Source: Bacteroidota bacterium (GTDB lineage Bacteria; Bacteroidota; Bacteroidia; Bacteroidales; VadinHA17). Taken from it: a DNA stretch of 10,485 bases. The notes beneath the pieces were generated by a model that worked only from the letters and a program-made list of their open reading frames with translations, ran no database searches and had not been told where the DNA came from. How positions within the stretch are numbered: the stretch's first letter is position 1; each line of letters begins with the position of its first letter. Below are positions 1 through 5,446 of this stretch, in pieces. The stretch spans positions 1-10,485 of the forward strand of contig SBFZ01000291.1 in the NCBI GenBank assembly GCA_006227095.1, written 5' to 3'. A program made the translations under genes and the position numbers.

Positions 1-404
1 ATGGAGCAATGCTCAGGCATACCGGCAGGTTTGTGACCGCCGTGTCGCAGGTGAGGCTTGTGCCGGCCGGTGAGCCGGTGAGCTACGGATGCAGGGGTGC
101 ATCTGATCATGACAGGGAGATTGCAGTACTGCCGGTGGGGTACGCTGATGGTCTGCGCAGAGAGCTTGGAGAAGGAAGGGGAAGCCTGTTTATCAGGGGC
201 CACAGGGTGCCGGTCACCGGAACCATATGCATGGATATGTGCATGGCAGATGTAACGGGACTGAATGTAAAAGCCGGAGATGAAGCGGAAATATTCGGAG
301 CCAATATTTCAATTGAGGAGATTGCCGCCCTGTGCAACACAATACCATATGAGATCCTGACCTCAGTGCCTCCGAGGGTGAAAAGGGTATATGTGAATGA
401 ATGA
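1..404 (+). CDS. alr: Alanine racemase, C-terminal part (5' truncated by window edge)
   Basis: This is the last third of a PLP-dependent alanine racemase, which interconverts L- and D-alanine in the cytoplasm for peptidoglycan. The reading frame is already open at base 3, so the ATG at 9 is internal. Seen in the sequence: VSYG at bases 78-89, where the Tyr (codon 84-86) matches the family's second catalytic base; PVGYADG; a PVTGTICMDMCM stretch matching the conserved CMD motif near the active site; and the typical end NTIPYEILTSVPPRVKRVY. In many Bacteroidota this domain is the C-terminal half of a MurF-Alr fusion. The upstream part is outside the window, so that cannot be decided here. Its stop codon (402-404) directly abuts the stop codon of the convergent regulator gene. 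Confidence 0.93.
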   Translation, partial: GAMLRHTGRFVTAVSQVRLVPAGEPVSYGCRGASDHDREIAVLPVGYADGLRRELGEGRGSLFIRGHRVPVTGTICMDMCMADVTGLNVKAGDEAEIFGANISIEEIAALCNTIPYEILTSVPPRVKRVYVNE

Positions 405-1106
405 TCAGCCCAGCTGACTGATCTTCTCAAGCCTGGCCTGGTCAACAATGCTGATCTTCTTTCCGTCAAGCAGGATGACAGATTCTGAAGCAAACATTGA
501 TAGTGTACGGATGGCGTTTGAAGTGGTCATGTTCGAGAAGCAGGCAAGATCTTCGCGTGAGACGTAGGCCCTTATTGTACGGCCGTCATTCTCCACTCCG
601 TAGGTATCACGCAGAACCAGCAGTGACTCAGCAAGCCTGCCCCTTATATGCTTCTGGGTCAGTGAAACCGTCCTCCGGTTTGAGAAAGAGAGTTCAAGTG
701 CCATCATCCGCATTAGTTTCATTGAGAGATCCGGATTGCGTCTGAGCAGCTTCATAAAAGGATCCCTGTCGAACCTGCACACCCCTGAATCTTCTATTGC
801 AACAGCAGATGCAGAATAGGCCGTACCTGAAATAAAGGCCGCAAAGCCTATCAACCCCTGTGGCCTGACCATCCTGATAATCTGTTCCCGGCCTCCGATT
901 CCTTCCTTGTAAACCTTGACCTTGCCGCTTGCCAGGCAGTAAACTCCGGCCGGCCTGCTGCCCTCGTGAAAAATCATTTCCCCCTTTTTCAGGGCAACAC
1001 ATGCATGGTCCTGCAGGAGATACTCCTTATCCCTGTCAGGCAGTTCCCTGAACAGTGAAAAAGGGCCTTCTATGCATTGTTCGAGGTACGGATTTGTATA
1101 AAGCAT
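405..1106 (-). CDS. Crp/Fnr-family transcriptional regulator
   Basis: This is a 233-residue cytoplasmic DNA-binding regulator of normal Crp/Fnr length. The cyclic-nucleotide-binding-like jelly roll covers about residues 18-110 (KKGEMIFHEGSRPAGVYCLASGKVKVYK is the recognisable core, 40-67). A long dimerisation helix follows (about 115-145), then a winged helix-turn-helix (about 150-222) with the recognition helix near 193-206. The segment matching the phosphate-binding cassette, GFAAFISGTAYSAS (87-100), lacks the Glu and Arg that bind cAMP in E. coli CRP, so cAMP is probably not the ligand. No N-terminal Cys cluster like that of FNR is present, so an iron-sulfur sensor is not supported. The ligand is unknown. 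The ATG at 1106 is chosen because AAGGGG lies just upstream and a perfect palindrome and -7 box lie 7-32 bp before it. The gene converges with alr and is monocistronic within view. Confidence 0.9.
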   Translation of the reverse strand: MLYTNPYLEQCIEGPFSLFRELPDRDKEYLLQDHACVALKKGEMIFHEGSRPAGVYCLASGKVKVYKEGIGGREQIIRMVRPQGLIGFAAFISGTAYSASAVAIEDSGVCRFDRDPFMKLLRRNPDLSMKLMRMMALELSFSNRRTVSLTQKHIRGRLAESLLVLRDTYGVENDGRTIRAYVSREDLACFSNMTTSNAIRTLSMFASESVILLDGKKISIVDQARLEKISQLG

Positions 1107-1112
1107 TTCCCC

Positions 1113-1130
1113 TTATGTTTAACAACATAA
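1113..1130. promoter_or_regulatory. Perfect palindrome, candidate Crp/Fnr operator
   Basis: TTATGTT-TAAC-AACATAA is an exact inverted repeat with 7-bp arms and a 4-bp spacer. It lies 7 bp upstream of the Crp/Fnr start codon and directly next to the candidate -7 box, so it would cover the transcription start. Crp/Fnr dimers bind palindromes of this size, and the 4-bp spacer equals that of the FNR site (TTGAT-N4-ATCAA). Autorepression by the regulator is the natural reading, but this is inferred from geometry only. Confidence 0.55.
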
Positions 1131-1161
1131 CAAAGATATTAAAAAAGTGCACAAATGGGAA
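1131..1161 (-). promoter_or_regulatory. Candidate Bacteroidota promoter of the Crp/Fnr gene
   Basis: On the minus strand TATCTTTG (1138-1131) is a full match to the phylum's TAnnTTTG -7 element. A weak -33 element (TTC instead of TTG) lies 20 bp upstream at 1161-1159. Transcription would start near 1124 and give a very short leader of about 20 nt, placing the palindrome at 1113-1130 over the start site. Confidence 0.5.
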
Positions 1162-1176
1162 AATTAACTTTTTTTA

Positions 1177-1202
1177 ACACACTACTGTTCAAGTAGTTGT
1201 GT
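1177..1202. repeat. Imperfect inverted repeat (10-bp stem, one bulge)
   Basis: The left arm ACACACTACT (1177-1186) pairs with the right arm AGTAGT(T)GTGT (1192-1202) around the loop GTTCA, with a single unpaired T at 1198. It lies about 20 bp upstream of the candidate -33 element of the Crp/Fnr gene. Neither strand has a T-run directly after the stem (on the minus strand A residues follow), so it is not a typical intrinsic terminator. It could be a second regulator site or an RNA hairpin at the 3' end of the nadE transcript. Confidence 0.5.
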
Positions 1203-1239
1203 GCGGAATGGTTAAGGTTGGCAAAGGTGGTTGCCGGAG

Positions 1240-1390
1240 GCCGGTTTTAACTGACCGGGTGGCTGTCCGGGAGCGGTTTTTAAGTGGATGTTGGTTGTGT
1301 GATGCCGGTAATAACTGACCGGGTGGCTGTCCGGGAGCGGTTTTTAAGTGGAAGTTGGTTGTGTGATGCCGGTTTTAACTGACCGGGTGG
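1240..1390. repeat. 64-bp direct tandem repeat, about 2.4 copies
   Basis: Copies begin at 1240, 1304 and 1368 with an exact 64-bp period. The first two are full length; the third stops matching after base 1390. Copies 1 and 2 differ at only a few bases (for example GGTTTTAACT versus GGTAATAACT, and GGATG versus GGAAG). The array fills the centre of the 302-bp gap between the Crp/Fnr gene and nadE and ends 18 bp before the nadE stop codon. No open reading frame of note crosses it. On the nadE-sense strand one unit has 25 C and 9 G. The rest of the gap holds the Crp/Fnr promoter region and a hairpin. Confidence 0.9.
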
Positions 1391-1408
1391 TTCTCTGCCG
1401 GATTGTTA

Positions 1409-3070
1409 TCACCTGTAGTGTGAAATAATGGGAATTCTTCTGCCTGTTCCGAATGCCCTCGAAGATACCCTCAGGATTGGAGGTGTCTGTTTTCGTTTGA
1501 ACTCACTGGTACGTACCAGCTTAATTACCTTTTCAACCAGCATGGCGTCAAAACCATCCGCAATAATCCTTTCAGCAGGCCATTCGAGGTCAATATACCT
1601 GAAGAGCACCTGGTCGAGCTGACTGTATGGCGGAAGTGAGTCTGTATCGAGCTGGTCAGGTTTCAGTTCGGCAGAAGGAGGTTTTGATATTATGGCATTC
1701 GGAATTATCTCCCTCTGACTGTTGATCTCCCGGGCGAGACGGTAGACTTCTGTCTTGTAGACATCGCCGATGACTGACAGTCCGCCTGCCATATCGCCAT
1801 AAAGGGTGCCGTATCCTGTCGCTGCTTCGCTCTTGTTTGAGGTATTCAGCAGAACGTATCCGAACTTGTTTGCGAAGGCCATTAGTATCAGTGCCCTGAG
1901 TCTGCTCTGGATATTTTCCTCGGTTACGTCAGGTTCCTTCCCGGCAAAGAAGGGTTGCAGGGTTTTGTCAAGGGCTTGCCGGGCTTCTTCAATGCTTACT
2001 ATGTGGTATGGAATTCCAAGGGTTTCAGCCATCCTGACGGAATCTGAAACGGAATGGCCGGATGAGTAAACTGACGGCATGAGCAGGGCGAGAGTGTTTT
2101 CAGGTCCGAGGGCTTCAGCTGCCAGGGCTGTGACGACAGCTGAATCAATCCCGCCTGACAGTCCGATTACTGCTTTTTTCATTCCCCCCTTGCTGAAAAA
2201 ATCCCTTATTCCGGTCACCAGTGCGCGATGGATATAACCCGTCATGTCATCGGGCAGAAGGGGAGGAAATGAATACCTGCTCCTGTCACATCCTGGTGCA
2301 GGCAGATCAACTATCCTGACCTCTTCAGCACAGAAGGCTAGTTTTTCGAGCACAGTACCGTCAGCATCAATAAGTACGGAAGAGCCGTCAAAAATCAGTT
2401 CGGTGTAACCGCCGGTCTGGTTCACGGATACGAGAGGCATTCCGTACTCCATTGCATTGCGTATGAATACCTCCTCCCGCACCTTTATGCGGTTGTGGGA
2501 GAATGGATTGGCTGCAATATTAATTATGAATGAAGGGTTGTCCTTCATCAACTCATCGAGTGGTGTGACGCCGTAAAGGCGCCATAGCCCCTTGTCGCCG
2601 AAAGGCTGTTCATCCCAGATATCCTCGCAGATGGTTACAGCCATTCTCATGCCTTTCAGTTCAACTGTCTGAAAGTGGCTGCCGGGCTGGAAGTACCTGT
2701 CTTCATCAAAAATGTCATAGGTTGGCAGGAGGGTTTTGCTGACGACAGCCTTTATCTTTCCTTCACTGAGGAAGAAAGCTGAATTGTGCAGGTTTTTGCC
2801 ATATACGCCGGTATTTGGTGATGGTCCTCCGACAATTGCTGCAATGTCATTGCAGGCTGAGGCAATTTCATTGATTGCAGCCAGGGATGATGAAATGATA
2901 TCACTCCTGTGGAGGAGGTCCAGAGGCGGGTATCCCGTGACGGCCATCTCGGAGAAAACGGCAAGGTCAGCGCCCCCGGTCCGTGCTTCATCCAGGGCTG
3001 CCAGGATCTTGCCCTTGTTGAATGGTATATCTCCCGGGATATAGCTGAGCTGGGCGAGGGCAACCTTCAT
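1409..3070 (-). CDS. nadE: Glutamine-dependent NAD+ synthetase
   Basis: This 553-residue cytoplasmic enzyme makes NAD+ from nicotinic acid adenine dinucleotide, ATP and glutamine, the last step of NAD synthesis. The N-terminal nitrilase-type glutaminase domain (about 1-260) has its full triad: E41 (in AVFSEMAVTGYPP), K112 (in SKTLLPTYDIFDEDRYF) and C148 (in VTICEDIWD). A C-terminal ATP-pyrophosphatase domain follows, with the P-loop SGGIDS at 305-310, then NTSNKSEAATGYGTLYGDMAGG and PPSAELKPDQLD, which are typical of NadE. Length and domain order are those of the intact two-domain enzyme, and nothing looks broken. ATG 3070 begins directly with the first beta strand (MKVALAQLSYIPGD). No Shine-Dalgarno is visible. 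It starts 10 bp after the outer-membrane barrel gene, so the two are probably cotranscribed. No hairpin with a U-tract follows its stop. Confidence 0.96.
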   Translation of the reverse strand: MKVALAQLSYIPGDIPFNKGKILAALDEARTGGADLAVFSEMAVTGYPPLDLLHRSDIISSSLAAINEIASACNDIAAIVGGPSPNTGVYGKNLHNSAFFLSEGKIKAVVSKTLLPTYDIFDEDRYFQPGSHFQTVELKGMRMAVTICEDIWDEQPFGDKGLWRLYGVTPLDELMKDNPSFIINIAANPFSHNRIKVREEVFIRNAMEYGMPLVSVNQTGGYTELIFDGSSVLIDADGTVLEKLAFCAEEVRIVDLPAPGCDRSRYSFPPLLPDDMTGYIHRALVTGIRDFFSKGGMKKAVIGLSGGIDSAVVTALAAEALGPENTLALLMPSVYSSGHSVSDSVRMAETLGIPYHIVSIEEARQALDKTLQPFFAGKEPDVTEENIQSRLRALILMAFANKFGYVLLNTSNKSEAATGYGTLYGDMAGGLSVIGDVYKTEVYRLAREINSQREIIPNAIISKPPSAELKPDQLDTDSLPPYSQLDQVLFRYIDLEWPAERIIADGFDAMLVEKVIKLVRTSEFKRKQTPPILRVSSRAFGTGRRIPIISHYR

Positions 3071-3080
3071 GGCTGGTTTT

Positions 3081-3779
3081 TCAGAACTTCAAACCCAGTC
3101 TGAACCTGAACATCCTGAGGCCTGACCTGTCATCCGGCTGGTTGACATCTTCCAGGTCCTTTGTTATATCAAAGAAATCCTGGGCGTAGCTGAGACCTGC
3201 AATTATTGAGGCATCGATGCCAAGTTCATATTCCACTCCCCCTCCTATATGCCATCCGGCATTCATGCCGAAGACCTCCTCTTTTGCATTTTCATCGAAG
3301 ATCTGCAGTGCAGGGAGATCAACTGTTGATTTGAGGAGCATCCTGATATCAAAGCCGAGGTCGGTAAAATAGGTAAGGTAACCCACCTGGTTTGTCTGAA
3401 GCCTGATTCCCGCAGGGATATTCATATACTTCAGGTTGTACTTCACCTCCTCGCCGGGAGCCAGGATCTGCGGGTCCAGGTTCTTGAAAACCATAGTATG
3501 GGGTTCCGCAGCACTCTGCCTTCCGCCAGCCGAGATGAAGCTTATGCCCGATGAGATTGCATAGTTTTCCGCAAAATAATGGATCACATTCAGGCCTATG
3601 TCGAAGCCGGCCCTGGCTCCTTCGCTCATGTATTCTGACTCGTTCGAGCCCATCCATGAAATCACAGGATCAGCGTGAACCACGAATACAAGCTCCTGTG
3701 AATGGGTGCGTGCCGTCAATCCTGCTGCCAGGATAATCAACATTGCCCTGGCTGCCATCCGGTTGATTATTCTTTTCAT
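3081..3779 (-). CDS. Outer-membrane beta-barrel protein, PorT-like
   Basis: This is a 232-residue exported protein. A signal peptide occupies about residues 1-28 (MKRIINRM, a hydrophobic ILAAGLTA core, then a cut near THSQ). After it come alternating amphipathic strands such as GFDIGLNVIHYFAENYAISSGISFI, NIPAGIRLQTN, TYFTDLGFDIRMLL and HIGGGVEYELGIDASIIAGLSY. It ends in MFRFRLGLKF, with the terminal Phe expected of Bam-assembled barrels. It resembles the small Bacteroidota barrel proteins annotated as PorT family or OMP_b-brl_2. True PorT/SprT function in type IX secretion is not established by this. The frame is open upstream to 4199, but the ATG at 3779 is chosen because it creates the signal peptide and avoids overlapping gldB. 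It heads a likely operon with nadE. Confidence 0.8.
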   Translation of the reverse strand: MKRIINRMAARAMLIILAAGLTARTHSQELVFVVHADPVISWMGSNESEYMSEGARAGFDIGLNVIHYFAENYAISSGISFISAGGRQSAAEPHTMVFKNLDPQILAPGEEVKYNLKYMNIPAGIRLQTNQVGYLTYFTDLGFDIRMLLKSTVDLPALQIFDENAKEEVFGMNAGWHIGGGVEYELGIDASIIAGLSYAQDFFDITKDLEDVNQPDDRSGLRMFRFRLGLKF

Positions 3780-3799
3780 CTTCTCATTGTTTGCCGGTC

Positions 3800-3831
3800 T
3801 AAAATTATAAATAAATGTCCTTATTTTGTAA
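3800..3831 (-). promoter_or_regulatory. Candidate promoter of the barrel-nadE operon
   Basis: On the minus strand TAATTTTA (3807-3800) matches 7 of 8 bases of TAnnTTTG and has TTA (3831-3829) 21 bp upstream as a weak -33 element. It lies 20 bp before the barrel gene's ATG. The ferredoxin promoter candidate has the same TTA-N21-TAATTTTA layout. The 76-bp gap also serves divergent gldB; TTATTTTG at 3821-3828 (+) is a weak -7 candidate for it with no fitting -33. Confidence 0.35.
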
Positions 3832-3855
3832 TGTAAACAACACATAAGAGTCCGC

Positions 3856-4881
3856 ATGACCCGATTTGCGAAATTAATTGTCATTCCTTTCCTGGTTCTC
3901 CTTGCGATATTTTCATCCTCATGCCGGCGTGACCCGTACCGGGTTAATATTTCCGGTATTGACCTCGATCTTGGAATAAGGGACCTCGGGAGCGAGATAT
4001 TCGGCACTCCGCCCAACGAAATCGCCTCAAAGGCCGATTCTCTCATCATTGAATATGGCAAAGCCATGAAAACATACAGTGCAGTCACAGGGCTTGGAGA
4101 TCCGGGCGATGAGCAGTGGAAGCAGGCCTTTGTGCTGTTTGCCACCGATCTCCGCAATCTCGACCTCTGGGACAGTGTCAGGAAGGTCTGGCCGGACAAT
4201 GAGAGGCTGCGGAGAGAACTGGAGAGTGCCTTCCGGCACTACAGGTACTATTTCCGTGACCGGTCCGTACCGGAGGTGATCACATGCATTTCGATATTCA
4301 ACAACAGCATCATTGTTGATGATTCGCTTCTGATGATTAGCCTTGACAGGTACCTTGGGGAAGGCTCATCCTATTATCCTTCATTGGGCATTTACAATTA
4401 CCAGGCCCGGAAGATGACTCCTGACTATACTGCCTCCGACTGCATGTATGCCTGGGCGGCTACGGAATGGGACTACAACTCGTCAGGATACGGTACAAAG
4501 ACACTGCTTAACACCATGCTTCATGAGGCCAAGCTGGTATATTTCACCAAAAGGATGATGCCGGCACTCCCTGATACCATTCTGTTCGGTTTTACAGAGA
4601 GGCAGATGGATTTTTGCAGGAGCAACGAAGGGATGATATGGGAGTACCTGCTGAGCAAGGACCTTCTCTTCTCAACTGACGGGTTCCTTATCAGGAAGTT
4701 TACGGGAGAGGCTCCGTTTACGAGCTATTTTACAGAGGAGTCACCCGGCAGGGCGGTTGTATGGACCGGGTTCCGGATCATTGAGAGGTATATGAATAAC
4801 AATCCCGATGTGACCATGGAGGAGCTGATGGCGATGACGGATTGTCAGACTATTCTGGCCGGGGCAAAGTACAATCCATGA
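3856..4881 (+). CDS. gldB: GldB-like lipoprotein
   Basis: This is a 341-residue envelope lipoprotein. A hydrophobic signal segment (about 6-22) ends at C23 in IFSSSCRR, a lipidation site with a non-standard Ser at -3. The body matches the GldB family as I know it: LDRYLGEGSSYYPSLGIYNYQARKMTP, the YAWAATEWDY region, GTKTLLNTMLHEAKLVYF, GFTERQMDFCRSNEGMIWEYLL, APFTSYFTEESPGRAVVWTGFRIIERYM and the C-terminal NNNPDVTMEELM...KYNP. GldB is required for gliding in Flavobacterium johnsoniae, but homologues occur widely in non-gliding Bacteroidota, so motility should not be concluded. No other gld gene (such as gldC) is next to it. It is transcribed away from the barrel-nadE pair and ends in a bidirectional terminator shared with the ferredoxin gene. 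A start-site Shine-Dalgarno is at best weak (AAGAG). Confidence 0.85.
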   Translation: MTRFAKLIVIPFLVLLAIFSSSCRRDPYRVNISGIDLDLGIRDLGSEIFGTPPNEIASKADSLIIEYGKAMKTYSAVTGLGDPGDEQWKQAFVLFATDLRNLDLWDSVRKVWPDNERLRRELESAFRHYRYYFRDRSVPEVITCISIFNNSIIVDDSLLMISLDRYLGEGSSYYPSLGIYNYQARKMTPDYTASDCMYAWAATEWDYNSSGYGTKTLLNTMLHEAKLVYFTKRMMPALPDTILFGFTERQMDFCRSNEGMIWEYLLSKDLLFSTDGFLIRKFTGEAPFTSYFTEESPGRAVVWTGFRIIERYMNNNPDVTMEELMAMTDCQTILAGAKYNP

Positions 4882-4923
4882 CAGTACCAGGGAAATGATG
4901 TGCCGGTTACCGGCCCCGGGTGA

Positions 4924-4965
4924 AAAAAAGAAAGAAGCCACCCCTGCGGGCAGCTTCCTCTTTTC
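4924..4965. terminator. Bidirectional intrinsic terminator between gldB and ferredoxin
   Basis: GAAGC (4934-4938) pairs with GCTTC (4953-4957) and the inner CCC pairs with GGG around a CTGC loop; two CA/CA mismatches separate the stems. A-rich sequence precedes it (AAAAAAAGAAA) and CTCTTTT follows, giving a U-rich tail in both directions. It sits between the convergent stops of gldB (4881) and the ferredoxin (4984). A small GCCGG-TTA-CCGGC hairpin at 4902-4914 lies just before it. Confidence 0.75.
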
Positions 4966-4983
4966 CTAAAACGGGAATGCGGT

Positions 4984-5151
4984 TTAAGCCGGATGAATTG
5001 CCTCAACAGGGCAAACGTCGGCGCAGGCACCACAATCGGTACATATATCCGGGTCAATCTTATAGATATCACCTTCAGATATAGCCTCAACCGGACATTC
5101 ATCTATACAAGTTCCGCAAGCTGTGCAATCATCTGTAATTTTGTAAGCCAT
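4984..5151 (-). CDS. 2[4Fe-4S] ferredoxin
   Basis: This is a 55-residue soluble electron carrier of clostridial type, starting MAYKITDDCTACGTC and ending CPVEAIHPA. Two identical-pattern cluster motifs are complete: C9-C12-C15-C19-Pro and C37-C40-C43-C47-Pro, each CxxCxxCxxxCP, as needed for two [4Fe-4S] clusters with swapped fourth ligands. The internal twofold repeat (CPVEAI occurs twice) is the classic mark of the family. Such proteins carry low-potential electrons in anaerobic metabolism, for example for 2-oxoacid:ferredoxin oxidoreductases or hydrogenases; no partner is encoded nearby. There is no Shine-Dalgarno before the ATG at 5151. It is monocistronic, facing gldB across a shared terminator, with its own promoter candidate and palindrome upstream. 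It is below common ORF length cut-offs and easy to miss. Confidence 0.96.
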   Translation of the reverse strand: MAYKITDDCTACGTCIDECPVEAISEGDIYKIDPDICTDCGACADVCPVEAIHPA

Positions 5152-5178
5152 TACTAATGTTTTTAAAGATTACGGCTG

Positions 5179-5210
5179 TAAAATTATCTCTTATTTTTAT
5201 TCTTTCCTAA
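5179..5210 (-). promoter_or_regulatory. Candidate promoter of the ferredoxin gene
   Basis: On the minus strand TAATTTTA (5186-5179) is a 7-of-8 match to TAnnTTTG, with TTA at 5210-5208 as a -33 element 21 bp upstream. The ATG is 27 bp downstream. The -33 element falls inside the palindrome at 5204-5218. Confidence 0.4.
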
Positions 5211-5218
5211 CTTAGGAA
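5204..5218. promoter_or_regulatory. Perfect palindrome overlapping the ferredoxin -33 region
   Basis: TTCCTAA-C-TTAGGAA is an exact inverted repeat with 7-bp arms around one central base. It lies 53-67 bp upstream of the ferredoxin ATG and overlaps the presumed -33 element, where a bound repressor would block transcription. It is too short and lacks a U-tract for a terminator. The binding protein is unknown. Confidence 0.45.
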
Positions 5219-5223
5219 CAAAT

Positions 5224-5256
5224 AAAAAAAATCGCCCCGCCAATGGGGATTTTTTG
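5224..5256. terminator. Intrinsic terminator (bidirectional) after the 1091-residue protein gene
   Basis: CCCC (5235-5238) pairs with GGGG (5245-5248) around the loop GCCAAT. After a 2-nt bulge the stem continues as an A-run (5224-5231) pairing with a T-run (5250-5255). Read on the minus strand it gives a hairpin followed by eight Us, about 190 nt past the stop of the large gene and before the ferredoxin promoter, so it insulates the two. Confidence 0.7.
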
Positions 5257-5265
5257 TGCCGGCCA

Positions 5266-5443
5266 GGCAGCGGTATTCCCGGCGGGCAGCATATTCCTGC
5301 CGGTTGGCTGATTCCCCGGAGGGTGGATGGTTTTCTGTCGTGTGGCAGATTCCCCGCCGGGCGGATGGTTTCCGGTTGAGTGGCAGATTCCCAATTGGCA
5401 GATGATTCCAGGTTGCTGGGCAGATCCCCAGTTGTGTCGATGG
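5266..5443. repeat. Degenerate ~38-bp tandem repeat array, five units
   Basis: Units start at 5266, 5306, 5344, 5382 and 5419 (periods 40, 38, 38 and 37); the last is partial. Each begins GGC(A/T)G, and units 2-5 continue with a close variant of ATTCCCC. Units 2 and 3 are the closest pair, sharing a GGATGGTTT core; units 1, 4 and 5 are more diverged. The array ends 3 bp before the stop codon of the large envelope gene (5447). An open frame on the minus strand translates the array into a low-complexity Pro/Gly-rich string, which I regard as non-coding. Confidence 0.75.
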
Positions 5444-5446
5444 AAA

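Noticed and set aside
405..1106. FNR-type iron-sulfur oxygen sensor or cAMP-binding CRP
   Set aside because: The N-terminal Cys cluster is absent, and the cassette lacks the Glu and Arg needed for cAMP, so only the family-level call is kept.
1240..1390. CRISPR array
   Set aside because: The repeat units are contiguous with no unique spacers, the 64-bp unit is too long, and no cas gene is nearby.
3780..4199. N-terminal extension of the outer-membrane barrel gene by 140 codons
   Set aside because: It would overlap gldB on the opposite strand and bury the signal peptide that begins at the ATG at 3779.
4902..4914. GCCGG-TTA-CCGGC hairpin as the main gldB terminator
   Set aside because: The stem has only 5 bp and is followed by A residues rather than a T-run; the hairpin at 4934-4957 fits better.
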